Of a stretch of 46,452 nt of DNA, positions 1 to 8,991 are shown in pieces. A model generated the notes under the pieces. It was given only the letters and a program-made list of their open reading frames with translations. It was not told the origin of the DNA and did not search any database. Location: assembly GCA_014204635.1 (NCBI GenBank), contig JACHLS010000020.1:1-46452 (forward strand), given 5' to 3'. The position numbers were made by a program, and so were the translations under genes. The DNA is from Sporosarcina luteola. GTDB lineage: Bacteria > Bacillota > Bacilli > Bacillales_A > Planococcaceae. Each line of letters opens with the position of its first letter. Position 1 is the stretch's first letter.

Positions 1-169
1 AAATTCGAGTAGCTCGATTTCTGCTGGCATCATTTAAGATGTCAATTTTGAATCCGAAGATTCGTGTTTGTCTTCTTCCCGACGGGGTCGGGTTCCGACT
101 TTATTGTTGACGTTTTGCTGTTCAGTTTTCAAGGTTCATGTTTTCTGTTGCCGTATCAGCAACTCTTAT
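1..169 (-). other. 5' leader of an rRNA operon (partial, 16S outside window)
   Basis: Read on the minus strand, this stretch runs from the tandem promoters at 170-290 towards the left edge. It carries TTGAAAACTGAAC (complement of 120-132), an element typical of Bacillales rrn leaders and spacers, followed by a GC-rich hairpin-forming stretch. No open frame is convincing. An rrn operon downstream of gyrA matches the B. subtilis rrnO position. The 16S gene itself is not in the window, so this is inferred from the leader and promoters. Confidence 0.75.
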
Positions 170-198
170 ATCTTATCATTCTGTCCGTTTCATGTCAA
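170..198 (-). promoter_or_regulatory. rrn promoter P2 (SigA type)
   Basis: On the minus strand there is a perfect -35 TTGACA (193-198), a 17-bp spacer and a -10 TAAGAT (170-175). It is the promoter nearest to the rRNA leader. Confidence 0.85.
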
Positions 199-261
199 CA
201 CTTTTTAAAAACTTTATTTCTAATTGATTTCTGCTGGTTTGTCTGAAGCGCAACGTTATTT

Positions 262-290
262 ACTATACCAGTTACTTATTTTCTATGCAA
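262..290 (-). promoter_or_regulatory. rrn promoter P1 (SigA type)
   Basis: On the minus strand there is a -35 TTGCAT (285-290), a 17-bp spacer and a -10 TATAGT (262-267). It lies 92 bp upstream of the second promoter, the usual tandem P1/P2 layout of Bacillus rrn operons. Confidence 0.8.
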
Positions 291-373
291 TAGTTTTTTT
301 GAAAAAACCTTTGATTTTTTACTATATAGAAAAACTCCTCTTGGAAACATGAATACAAGCTAGTAGTGACTAT

Positions 374-410
374 AAAAAAACGTGCTTTCCTAATGACGTA
401 GGAAAACACG
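374..410 (-). terminator. Rho-independent terminator of the HD-GYP gene
   Basis: The arms at 381-392 and 399-410 form a nearly perfect 12-bp stem, followed on the minus strand by a T run (374-380). It separates the HD-GYP gene from the rrn promoters. Confidence 0.85.
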
Positions 411-416
411 GAACTG

Positions 417-1517
417 TTACACCAACACTTTCTCTATAGAAAGAGACCGTTTGGAAGCAAGATCGACTGTTTCACCGCTTGGCAGCACTTTAATTAACGG
501 TCGTAATGGAGAATCCCGGTGAATGAACATAACTTCTCCTATCTCACCATCTGATAATTTAACTCTGGACCCGATGGTGATACCTCCTATTAAACTTTCT
601 AACGCTTGAAGAATTTTAATATCAAACTTACCGAATTCCTCTTCCTTTATCATCTCCAACACTTTATATGGTGACTGTTTGGATCGATAAATCCGTTCAG
701 AAGTCATGGCATGGAACACATCAGATACGGCCAATATTTGAGAATAAGACGAAATACTATCTGCTTTATCTCCCCTCGGATAACCGCTGCCGTCTAGCCG
801 CTCATGATGCTGTAAGACAGCCAGCTTCATCTCTTTGCGCAAGAGTGGAGTATCTTGAAGCATCTGAAAGCTGAATATAGTATGCTTCTTCACCTCGTTA
901 TATTCTTCCCTTGACAGAAAGGCCGACTTTTCTGTCACCTGTGGAGCGATTTTAGCCATGCCAGCATCGGCCAGTACACCTGCCAAACCTATTTGCATTG
1001 CATCACCGATTGGATAACCGAGTTGTTTGCTGATCGCAGCTGCCAAGATTCCTACACCCACCGAATGGTGATACAGATAGTCTTTCGAATCGGACAATTC
1101 ATTTAGAGAAATTAACATATCTTTTTGATTTGCAAAAGATTCAAGAAGAGGCAAAACGGTTTGACGCACTTTCGCGATATCCACCTTTGCGCCAGACCGC
1201 CATCCCAAGAACTCTCTCTTAAAGCTTCGTACTGTTTCATAATATTGTTTCCGAAGTGTCTCTCGGCTAATCGGCATATTTTCCAGCAAGTCCGCGGTAG
1301 ACAATGCGCTGGAATCTTTTTCTTCCTTGGTCAACTTGTCTGGAGCCACACGCTCTTCAACTTTGACTCTGGTCACTCCGAATACTCGTAACGCATTAAG
1401 ATGTTCAGGAGTCAATTCCGTGTCCTTGCGCATGATCGGGTACTTGGTTTTGACAAAGACATCTTCTTTTAACAGAATACCGGGACGTAAGTCGCTCGTA
1501 TTTTTATAAACTTCCAT
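417..1517 (-). CDS. HD-GYP domain protein with degenerate HD pair
   Basis: A 366-aa protein. An N-terminal region of about 130 residues is followed by an HD-GYP domain (about 140-310) and a small C-terminal beta-rich part. HD-GYP proteins normally hydrolyse c-di-GMP or related dinucleotides. Here H150/H151, H212 and the GYP signature HHERLDGSGYP (237-247) are intact. The metal-binding HD pair, normally in an LHDIG context, reads LADAG (182-186), so its histidine is replaced by A183 while D184 remains. Activity may therefore be reduced or altered. The gene lies between gyrA and an rrn operon with its own terminators on both sides. The Shine-Dalgarno sequence is weak. The family is clear, the substrate is not. 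Confidence 0.85.
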   Translation of the reverse strand: MEVYKNTSDLRPGILLKEDVFVKTKYPIMRKDTELTPEHLNALRVFGVTRVKVEERVAPDKLTKEEKDSSALSTADLLENMPISRETLRKQYYETVRSFKREFLGWRSGAKVDIAKVRQTVLPLLESFANQKDMLISLNELSDSKDYLYHHSVGVGILAAAISKQLGYPIGDAMQIGLAGVLADAGMAKIAPQVTEKSAFLSREEYNEVKKHTIFSFQMLQDTPLLRKEMKLAVLQHHERLDGSGYPRGDKADSISSYSQILAVSDVFHAMTSERIYRSKQSPYKVLEMIKEEEFGKFDIKILQALESLIGGITIGSRVKLSDGEIGEVMFIHRDSPLRPLIKVLPSGETVDLASKRSLSIEKVLV

Positions 1518-1584
1518 TACAATTGGTTCACCGCTTTCGACTATTCTTTATAACTAGTATAGTCCATTTTTTTGCAATAAACTA

Positions 1585-1627
1585 TGAAAAAAGTTGCTGA
1601 TTACTGCAATTTGCAGATCAGCAACTT
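1585..1627 (-). terminator. gyrA terminator
   Basis: The arms AAGTTGCTGAT (1591-1601) and ATCAGCAACTT (1617-1627) pair perfectly and run into a T run on the minus strand just beyond the gyrA stop. Confidence 0.85.
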
Positions 1628-1637
1628 CCAAAGTTTT

Positions 1638-4166
1638 TTATTCTTCTTCCGGCGTTTCATCCGAGGAATCTAGAAATGGATCTAACTCTTGCATGTCTTC
1701 CACAGCATGTTCTGCTGCCTCTTCCAATTCTTCGGGTTCTTCCTTCTCAACCTTGGCAACGGTCGCTACAAGCTCATCCTCGCCAAGACGGATCAGACGC
1801 ACGCCTTGTGTGCTTCGTCCGATTGAAGAAATGTCTTCGATGTCCATGCGGATGAGAATACCGTGTATCGTGATGAGCATCAAATCCTCTGAGCCGTTGA
1901 CGGTCTTCATGGCAACAAGCTGGCCATTCCGTTCCGTCACGTTTAAGGTTTTCAAACCGTAACCGCCACGTGTCTGAATTCGATACTCGGATTCAGGGGT
2001 CCGCTTTCCAAACCCTTTCTCTGTGACGACAAGGATTTCGTCGCCTTCCTTGACCGTATCCATTCCGACTGCTGTGTCGCCTTCCCGCAAGCGAATACCT
2101 CTTACCCCGCTCGCAACTCGACCCATCACACGAATATCCTCTTCATGGAATTTAATTAACATGCCGTTTCTTGTACCAATCGCAATTTGTTCATCGCCGC
2201 TAGTCATCCGAACGCCGATGAGTTCATCATCACCGCGCAATGTCAACGCGATGAGTCCGTTAGATCGGATATTGGCAAAATCTGAAATCGGTGTGCGTTT
2301 CACAACCCCTCCACAAGTAGCGAAGAACAGGTATTTGTCTTCTTCGAACTTTTCAATCGGGATCATCGCTGTGACTTTTTCATTTTTGTCGAAATCCAAT
2401 AGATTGATGATCGGCAAGCCTTTCGCCGTTCTGCTATATTCAGGGACCTCATATCCTTTTTTCTTGAAGACCCTGCCTCTGCTTGTGAAGAAGAGGATCG
2501 TATCATGGGTTGACGTGTTCAGGAGATGTTCCACGAAATCATCGTCATTCGTCCCCATACCTTGTATGCCACGGCCTCCGCGGCGTTGGCTCCGATACGT
2601 ATTAGCCGGCAATCTCTTAATGTACCCATTATGGGTCAATGTCAAAACAGAATTTTCAACAGGAATGAGATCTTCATCTTCCAGCATCTCAGAACCGCCC
2701 ATTGTGATATCCGTTCTGCGTTCATCCGCAAAACGACGTTTCACTTCTAACAGTTCCTCCTTGATAATGTCGACGACTTTTTGTTCGTCTGCTAGAATTG
2801 CCCGCAATTCCGCGATCAGGACCAGAAGCTCCTGATACTCAGACTCGATTTTATCCCGCTCCAAACCAGTCAATCGCTGGAGACGCATATCGAGAATCGC
2901 TTGAGCTTGGCGGTCCGATAGATCGAAACGTTCCATCAGGCCGTTTTTCGCTTCTTCCGTCGTTTTGGAAGCACGGATTAATGCAATAATTTCATCGATA
3001 TGATCCAATGCGATACGCAAACCTTCCAAAATATGAGCCCGGTCTTCCGCTTTGTTTAGATCAAATTGTGTTCTGCGGCGGATGACGACTTTCTGGTGCT
3101 CTAAATAGTGGTATAGGATTTCTTTAAGCGCTAGGATTTTCGGCTGTCCATCGACTAAGGCAAGCATGTTGATGCCGAAGCTCGATTGCAGCGCTGTATG
3201 TTTGTATAAATTATTGAGAAGGACATTGGAATTCGCATCCCGGCGCACTTCGATGACTATACGCATGCCCGTTCGGTCTGATTCGTCCGCCAAATGCGTG
3301 ATGCCTTCAATCTTTTTATCTCGTACCAACTCGGCAATTTTCTCGATTAGTTTCGCTTTGTTCACTTGGTAAGGAATTTCCGTCACGATGATCGTTTCTT
3401 TACCGTTCGATTGCTGCTCGATTTCCACTTTTCCTCGAATGATAATGGAACCACGGCCGGTTTCATAGGCTCTGCGGATTCCGCTTCGTCCCATGATGAT
3501 TCCGCCCGTCGGGAAATCGGGTCCTGGGATGATTTCCATTAATTCATCCGTAGTAATTGCCGGGTTGTCTGCAAGTGCCAATACTCCATCGATCGTTTCA
3601 CCCAAATGGTGCGGCGGGATATTGGTAGCCATGCCGACCGCAATACCTGATGTACCGTTTACTAAGAGATTTGGGAAACGGCTCGGGAGGACAATCGGCT
3701 CTTTCTCTTGCCCATCATAGTTATCTTGATAATCAATGGTGTCTTTATTAATATCACGCAGTAATTCCATTGCAATCCGGGACATTCTTGATTCCGTGTA
3801 ACGCATCGCGGCTGCAGAGTCGCCGTCAACGGAACCAAAGTTTCCGTGGCCGTCGACCAGCATGTAGCGATAGTTGAAATCTTGTGCCATCCGTACCATC
3901 GTGTCATAGACGGCACTGTCGCCATGCGGGTGATACTTACCGATAACGTCCCCGACAATACGTGCGGATTTTTTATGTGGTTTATCTGCTGTGTTTCCTA
4001 GGTCCTGCATCGCGTAAAGAATACGTCGGTGCACCGGTTTCAAACCGTCTCGGACGTCCGGAAGAGCACGGGACACGATGACACTCATCGCATAATCGAG
4101 GAAGGATGTCTTCATCTCCGTACTAATATTGATTCCTTGGACACCGCGGTTCGGCATATCAGCCAT
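1638..4166 (-). CDS. gyrA: DNA gyrase subunit A
   Basis: An 842-aa DNA-cleaving subunit of gyrase, which introduces negative supercoils as an A2B2 tetramer. The breakage-reunion domain contains the quinolone-pocket segment HGDSAVYD (81-88; S84 and D88 look wild type) and the catalytic tyrosine in MRYTESR (Y123). The C-terminal domain has the GyrA-box QRRGGRG needed for DNA wrapping. The last ~35 residues are strongly acidic, as in other gyrase A tails. The gene follows gyrB with a 66-bp gap on the same strand and ends at a strong terminator. Length and motifs are normal for Bacillales. Confidence 0.98.
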   Translation of the reverse strand: MADMPNRGVQGINISTEMKTSFLDYAMSVIVSRALPDVRDGLKPVHRRILYAMQDLGNTADKPHKKSARIVGDVIGKYHPHGDSAVYDTMVRMAQDFNYRYMLVDGHGNFGSVDGDSAAAMRYTESRMSRIAMELLRDINKDTIDYQDNYDGQEKEPIVLPSRFPNLLVNGTSGIAVGMATNIPPHHLGETIDGVLALADNPAITTDELMEIIPGPDFPTGGIIMGRSGIRRAYETGRGSIIIRGKVEIEQQSNGKETIIVTEIPYQVNKAKLIEKIAELVRDKKIEGITHLADESDRTGMRIVIEVRRDANSNVLLNNLYKHTALQSSFGINMLALVDGQPKILALKEILYHYLEHQKVVIRRRTQFDLNKAEDRAHILEGLRIALDHIDEIIALIRASKTTEEAKNGLMERFDLSDRQAQAILDMRLQRLTGLERDKIESEYQELLVLIAELRAILADEQKVVDIIKEELLEVKRRFADERRTDITMGGSEMLEDEDLIPVENSVLTLTHNGYIKRLPANTYRSQRRGGRGIQGMGTNDDDFVEHLLNTSTHDTILFFTSRGRVFKKKGYEVPEYSRTAKGLPIINLLDFDKNEKVTAMIPIEKFEEDKYLFFATCGGVVKRTPISDFANIRSNGLIALTLRGDDELIGVRMTSGDEQIAIGTRNGMLIKFHEEDIRVMGRVASGVRGIRLREGDTAVGMDTVKEGDEILVVTEKGFGKRTPESEYRIQTRGGYGLKTLNVTERNGQLVAMKTVNGSEDLMLITIHGILIRMDIEDISSIGRSTQGVRLIRLGEDELVATVAKVEKEEPEELEEAAEHAVEDMQELDPFLDSSDETPEEE

Positions 4167-4232
4167 GTTGTCAAACTCCTTTCAACTCAGGCAATCTCTT
4201 TATCCTTCTAGAATTTCCTGATCACAAGCCTA

Positions 4233-6155
4233 TCAAGTATCCAAATTCTTGACGTACATCGCGTTCTCTTCAATGAACCTGCGACGCGGTTCGACTTCAT
4301 CACCCATCAGCTGTTCAAAAGTTGAATCGGCATCGAGGGCATCTTCGAGATGAACTTGAAGCAATGTGCGCACCTCAGGGTTCATTGTCGTTTCCCACAG
4401 CTGGGTCGCATCCATCTCACCCAACCCTTTATAACGTGTAATGGCCGGCTTTGGAACTTCTGGCAGACGGCTCAGGATCTCTTTCAATTCCACTTCGTCA
4501 AAGCAATATTCCTCATGTTTCCCTTGCTTCACCCGGTAAAGCGGCGGCTGAGCAATATAGACATATCCTGCTTCGATCAATGGACGCATAAAACGGAAAA
4601 AGAATGTAAGCAATAATGTCCGGATATGGGCACCATCGACGTCGGCATCGGTCATGATGACAATTTTGTGATACCGCGCTTTCTGAAGATCGAACTCATC
4701 TCCGATTCCTGTGCCAAGCGCAGTGATCATCATGCGGATTTCCGCATTGCTCAGAATTCGGTCGAGTCTTGCCTTTTCTACGTTCAAAATTTTACCACGC
4801 AGAGGCAGGATCGCTTGGAAATGACGGTCCCGTCCGCTTTTTGCCGAACCGCCCGCCGAGTCACCCTCAACGATGTACAATTCGCTGATAGCAGGATCCC
4901 GAGAAGAACAGTCGGCAAGCTTGCCTGGAAGACTCGATACTTCCAGTACAGATTTCCGGCGCGTTAATTCGCGGGCATTTTTTGCCGCGATTCGTGCTCG
5001 GGCAGCCATTAAGCTTTTATCAATAACGAGACGTGCAGTCGTTGGGTTTTCAAGTAGGAAACGTTGGAAGCTTTCCGCAAATAGCGAGTTCGTAATGGTA
5101 CTCACTTCGGAGTTTCCGAGTTTCGTCTTCGTCTGCCCTTCAAATTGCGGATCTGGATGCTTAACCGAAATGATGGCAGTGAGCCCTTCGCGGACGTCAT
5201 CCCCCGATAGATTCGGATCTGCTTCCTTCAACAAATTGTTTTTGCGGGCATAGTCATTGATGACCCGTGTCAAAGCAGTCTTGAAGCCGGACTCATGCGT
5301 ACCGCCTTCGTACGTATTGATGTTATTGGCAAATGAATAAATGTTCTCCGCATAACCGCTGTTATATTGCATGGCAATTTCGATGGAGATGCCATCTTTC
5401 TCACCCTCAATGAAAATCGGCTCTTCGTGAATCGGTCCTTTGTTTTTGTTCAGATGCTCGACATAGGATTTGATTCCGCCTTCGTAGTAGAAGGTGTCCA
5501 TCCTTTTTTCTTCGTCTCGGTCATCTGTAATGCTGATACGCAGGCCACGGTTCAAATAAGCCAGCTCTCGCAAGCGATTGGCGAGGATGTCATATTCATA
5601 TACAGTCGTTTCGGTGAAAATCTCTGGATCGGCTTTAAAACGGGTGGTCGTTCCTGTTTCATCTGTCTCGCCAATGACGGTCAGCTCTTGTGTCGGCACT
5701 CCCCGCTCGAATTTAATCGAATGGACTTTGCCATCCAGTTTGACGTATACTTCTGTCGCTTCTGAAAGGGCATTGACAACCGAAGCACCAACGCCGTGCA
5801 AACCTCCGGATACCTTGTAGCCTCCGCCGCCGAATTTCCCCCCCGCATGGAGGACTGTCATAATGACTTCAACTGCAGGACGGCCTGTTGATTCCTGTAT
5901 GCCGACTGGAATACCACGCCCGTTGTCATCTACACGAATCCAATTATCCTTCTCGATTGTGACTTCTATATGATCGCAATAGCCTGCGAGCGCTTCATCA
6001 ATACTATTATCGACAATTTCCCAAACGAGATGGTGCAGCCCTCTCGAACTTGTTGTCCCGATGTACATGCCGGGACGCTTACGGACAGCTTCTAAACCTT
6101 CGAGCACTTGAATCTGATTGGCGTCATAAGCTGTCTGCATGTCTTTCTCTTCCAT
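4233..6155 (-). CDS. gyrB: DNA gyrase subunit B
   Basis: ATPase subunit of gyrase. In the longest frame (GTG at 6170) the GHKL ATPase motifs are E51/D54/N55 and DDNGRGIP (81-88), and the glycine lid is GGLHGVG. The TOPRIM domain has EGDSAGG (435-441) and the metal-binding DADVDG (508-513). The start is ambiguous: GTG at 6170 abuts the AAAGG sequence, TTG at 6161 has good spacing, and the ATG at 6155 matches the homologous N-terminus and is used here (640 aa). It follows recF with a gap of about 90 bp and precedes gyrA. The small yaaB/remB gene that sits between recF and gyrB in B. subtilis is absent. Confidence 0.97.
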   Translation of the reverse strand: MEEKDMQTAYDANQIQVLEGLEAVRKRPGMYIGTTSSRGLHHLVWEIVDNSIDEALAGYCDHIEVTIEKDNWIRVDDNGRGIPVGIQESTGRPAVEVIMTVLHAGGKFGGGGYKVSGGLHGVGASVVNALSEATEVYVKLDGKVHSIKFERGVPTQELTVIGETDETGTTTRFKADPEIFTETTVYEYDILANRLRELAYLNRGLRISITDDRDEEKRMDTFYYEGGIKSYVEHLNKNKGPIHEEPIFIEGEKDGISIEIAMQYNSGYAENIYSFANNINTYEGGTHESGFKTALTRVINDYARKNNLLKEADPNLSGDDVREGLTAIISVKHPDPQFEGQTKTKLGNSEVSTITNSLFAESFQRFLLENPTTARLVIDKSLMAARARIAAKNARELTRRKSVLEVSSLPGKLADCSSRDPAISELYIVEGDSAGGSAKSGRDRHFQAILPLRGKILNVEKARLDRILSNAEIRMMITALGTGIGDEFDLQKARYHKIVIMTDADVDGAHIRTLLLTFFFRFMRPLIEAGYVYIAQPPLYRVKQGKHEEYCFDEVELKEILSRLPEVPKPAITRYKGLGEMDATQLWETTMNPEVRTLLQVHLEDALDADSTFEQLMGDEVEPRRRFIEENAMYVKNLDT

Positions 6156-6243
6156 TGCCAACGTGTTCACCTTTCCTTTCAGAACATCTCATGATACATG
6201 TAACGATGAACCTGCCTTGCTACAGCAAGGGGATTTTTGTTTC

Positions 6244-7362
6244 TTATTCTCTCGTGCATACATGGCCAGCTGCCACTTCGAATAATTCAGCTTGCCTTAT
6301 CGTTTCATGGTCGATGCCAGAAACATTTGTAGTCGTAACAAAAGTCTGTACTTGGCCTTGCATGGTGTTCAGTAGATGGGATTGACGATAGTCGTCCAGT
6401 TCTGACAGAACATCATCCAGCAACAGGACTGGCGTCTCACCAACCTCTTGTTTGACTAATTCTATTTCTGCCAGTTTCAAGGACAGCGCTGTCGTTCGCT
6501 GCTGTCCTTGAGAACCATACGTTTGTATGTCATAGCCATTCACGAAGAAATGAAGATCATCCCGATGCGGGCCAACCAGAGTGACCCCCCGTTCCAATTC
6601 TCTCCGTCTTGCTTCGTGTAACTTTTGGCTGAGTATCTTTTCCATCTCTTCCTCAGTCTGCCCAGAATCAAGTTCTTTTAAAGTTCCATATGAAACTTTT
6701 AACTGCTCCAAGCCTCTTGAGATCCCTTTATGGATCGGCTCAGCCCATTTTTGAAGTAGTTCCATAAAATAAAAACGCTTGCGTATGATTTCCACCGCAA
6801 CCTGAACATATTGTTCTGTATAGATATCGAACATGACGTCATGGAAGTCTAGCTTGCCTCGATTCTCTTTCAAAATGGCATTGCGTTGTTTCAACACCTT
6901 TTGGAACGTCAATAAATCATGTAGATAGACAGGTGAGATTTGACCGATCTCCATGTCGAGGAATCTTCGTCTTATCTGTGGACTGCCTTTTACGAGGTTT
7001 AAATCTTCAGGGGCAAACATGACAACATTCAATTGTCCGATGTAGAGGCTTAGGCGATTTTGTTCCAAATGGTTGACCTTCGCTTTTTTGCCTTTCTTCG
7101 AAATAGTCAATTCAAGGGGAAGCCGACCATACTTCCGCTGAATCTCTCCTTCTATTTTAGCATACTCTTGCTCCCAGCGTATCAGTTCACGATCATTGGA
7201 AGTGCGATGGGATTTGGCCATGGATAAGACATAGATCGCCTCCATGATATTTGTCTTGCCTTGTGCATTCTCGCCGATGAGTACATTGATTTTCGGTGAA
7301 AATGAGAGATCGAGTGAAGGGTAGTTCCGATAATTCGACAATGCGAGCCGTTCAATATACAT
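6244..7362 (-). CDS. recF: DNA replication and repair protein RecF
   Basis: SMC-like ABC ATPase that helps load RecA at single-strand gaps. The Walker A motif is GENAQGKTN near the N-terminus. The ABC signature region YGSQGQQRTTALSLK and the Walker B/D-loop VLLLDDVLSELD are near the C-terminus. The ATG at 7362 (MYIERLALSNYRN) matches the family N-terminus, although the frame is open from a GTG at 7374. Either start overlaps the 3' end of yaaA, which implies translational coupling. There is no strong Shine-Dalgarno of its own. About 372 aa, the normal length. Confidence 0.96.
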   Translation of the reverse strand: MYIERLALSNYRNYPSLDLSFSPKINVLIGENAQGKTNIMEAIYVLSMAKSHRTSNDRELIRWEQEYAKIEGEIQRKYGRLPLELTISKKGKKAKVNHLEQNRLSLYIGQLNVVMFAPEDLNLVKGSPQIRRRFLDMEIGQISPVYLHDLLTFQKVLKQRNAILKENRGKLDFHDVMFDIYTEQYVQVAVEIIRKRFYFMELLQKWAEPIHKGISRGLEQLKVSYGTLKELDSGQTEEEMEKILSQKLHEARRRELERGVTLVGPHRDDLHFFVNGYDIQTYGSQGQQRTTALSLKLAEIELVKQEVGETPVLLLDDVLSELDDYRQSHLLNTMQGQVQTFVTTTNVSGIDHETIRQAELFEVAAGHVCTRE

Positions 7363-7591
7363 CCGCTTGACCACTTGCAGCCGAAACTATTTTAAAACGC
7401 CCTATGCCAGGAATGTTAACAAGATCACCGTCGTATAACTTTTTTCCTCGTCGTCGCTCTTCCTCCCCGTTCAAGTAGACGGCGTTTTCTTCTAGAAACC
7501 ATTTGGCCATGCCGCCAGAACTGATGGCATTTGTCATTTTCAACACTTGGCCAAGCGTGACAAATTCAGTTTCGATCATCAAATTATCCAT
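7352..7591 (-). CDS. yaaA: S4-domain RNA-binding protein YaaA
   Basis: A 79-aa protein consisting almost entirely of one S4 fold (SGGMAKWFL, then RRGKKLYDGD), which usually binds structured RNA. It sits between dnaN and recF as in B. subtilis and overlaps the recF start. Its role near the origin is conserved but poorly defined; ribosome assembly has been proposed for the family. Confidence 0.9.
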   Translation of the reverse strand: MDNLMIETEFVTLGQVLKMTNAISSGGMAKWFLEENAVYLNGEEERRRGKKLYDGDLVNIPGIGRFKIVSAASGQADVY

Positions 7592-7652
7592 TCGCTTCCA
7601 TCCTTCGTATTGTAATAGGTCCCTCTATTTTACCTAACTTTCGACCGTAAGT

Positions 7653-7680
7653 AAAAAGGATAGTCAAAACATTGACTACC
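7653..7680 (-). terminator. Probable terminator after dnaN
   Basis: The arms TAGTCA (7661-7666) and TGACTA (7673-7678), extended by flanking GG/CC pairs, form a short hairpin followed on the minus strand by a T run (7653-7657). It may be an attenuator limiting read-through from dnaN into yaaA-recF. Confidence 0.5.
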
Positions 7681-7688
7681 CTTCCTGA

Positions 7689-8825
7689 TCAAAATGTTCG
7701 TACTGGCAGAATCAGTTGGAGAATTGCATCACTATCAGCTGACTTTAAGATGAATGGTCGCATGGCGCCAGTAAAATGAATGGCGATGTCTTGTCCATCA
7801 ATCGCTTTTAAAGCATCCATCATGTATTTGGCGCTAAAGGAAATTTTTAAATCTTCGCCTTTTACATCGATCGCTTCAACCGTCTCCTCCACTTTTCCGA
7901 CTTCTGGGGAATTTGAGGAGATTTCCAACACTTTCCCTTCATCAGCAGAAAAGCGAACAATATTATTCCGATCTTCCCTTGCAAGAAGCGATGCCCGATC
8001 AATGGCCTGCAATAACATTCGGCCATTCACCATGACAGAAGTTTTATATTCTGAAGGAATTAATCGTGATGTATCTGGATAGTTGCCTTCAAGCAATCTG
8101 GAATAGAACAAAACATTTTTAGTTTTGAATAAAACTTGCTGGTCCGCAATAACAATCTCCACAGGGTCTGCATGATCCGGGAGAATTTTATTTAATTCCT
8201 GAAGACTTTTTCCGGGAATGACAACACTGAACGGACTCTCAGGCATTTGTTCCGGCTGTACAGTACGACGGGCCAACCGATGGCTGTCAGTAGCGACACA
8301 AGTAAGCTGATCCTCTGCTGCATCCCAATGGACGCCAGTCAAAATAGGACGAGTTTCTTGTTGGGATACGGCAAATACCGTTTCTCGGATAATAGATTTC
8401 ATCAGATCAGCTGGCAATGAAAAACGGTGATCATCCTTGACATTAGGCAGGATAGGATAATCGTCAGCATTAGAGCCGATCAGATGGAATTCAGACTTAC
8501 CAGAGTGAATATGAGTCTGTGTGCCGTTTGAAACTTCGATCGTTACCTCATTGGTTGGCAACTTACGAACGATTTCACTAAAAAACTTTGCCTGGAGAAC
8601 AATGCTTCCCGGTACAATCTCACGAATTAACTGCTCCCCATCTTCTTCAACAGGAATAAATGTGCATATCGTGATGTCCGAGTCGCTGCCTGTCATACGG
8701 AGCCCTTTTTCATCGACTTCGATTTTTATCCCCGTTAGGATAGGAATCGCAACTTTTTGACTGATGGCCTTCATGACATCTGTCAGACCATCGAGCAGGC
8801 GATCCCTCATAATCTCAAATTTCAT
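7689..8825 (-). CDS. dnaN: DNA polymerase III sliding clamp (beta subunit)
   Basis: A 378-aa protein that forms the homodimeric ring tethering polymerase to DNA and recruiting partners through a peptide pocket. The three beta-clamp domains span the whole length. The C-terminal end LILPVRTF is the family hallmark that lines the partner-binding pocket. The ATG at 8825 follows a GAGGG sequence. It is transcribed in the same direction as dnaA, from which it is separated by the unwinding part of oriC. Confidence 0.97.
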   Translation of the reverse strand: MKFEIMRDRLLDGLTDVMKAISQKVAIPILTGIKIEVDEKGLRMTGSDSDITICTFIPVEEDGEQLIREIVPGSIVLQAKFFSEIVRKLPTNEVTIEVSNGTQTHIHSGKSEFHLIGSNADDYPILPNVKDDHRFSLPADLMKSIIRETVFAVSQQETRPILTGVHWDAAEDQLTCVATDSHRLARRTVQPEQMPESPFSVVIPGKSLQELNKILPDHADPVEIVIADQQVLFKTKNVLFYSRLLEGNYPDTSRLIPSEYKTSVMVNGRMLLQAIDRASLLAREDRNNIVRFSADEGKVLEISSNSPEVGKVEETVEAIDVKGEDLKISFSAKYMMDALKAIDGQDIAIHFTGAMRPFILKSADSDAILQLILPVRTF

Positions 8826-8868
8826 CTCAATCCCTCGCTTATATATGAATTAATTAGTAATAAAACAG

Positions 8869-8989
8869 TAATAGTAGTAATAGGGGCTGTGGATATGTGT
8901 ATAAGCGGCATAACCTCTTACTATGAAAAGATATTCACATGTGTATAAAGTGTTTGCATGTGTGAACCAGTTATTCTTTTTTATCCACA
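8869..8989. other. oriC: oriC unwinding region: DnaA-trios plus DnaA boxes
   Basis: In the dnaA-dnaN gap, five consecutive DnaA-trios (TAA/TAG) occupy 8869-8883. A GGGC step follows, then two abutting DnaA boxes: TGTGGATAT (8888-8896) and TGTGTATAA (8896-8904). This trio / GC step / box order matches the basal unwinding system described for B. subtilis. Further boxes are TGTGTATAA at 8940-8948 and a perfect TTATCCACA at 8981-8989. The AT-rich 8841-8880 stretch is the likely melting site. Confidence 0.85.
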
Positions 8990-8991
8990 GC

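Noticed and set aside
64..246. 60-codon open frame over the rrn leader and promoter
   Set aside because: Opposite to the promoters, no ribosome-binding site; the region is explained by the rRNA leader.
2023..2835. 270-codon open frame on the plus strand opposite gyrA
   Set aside because: It is a shadow of gyrA: serine/arginine-rich antisense translation, no Shine-Dalgarno, no recognisable domain.
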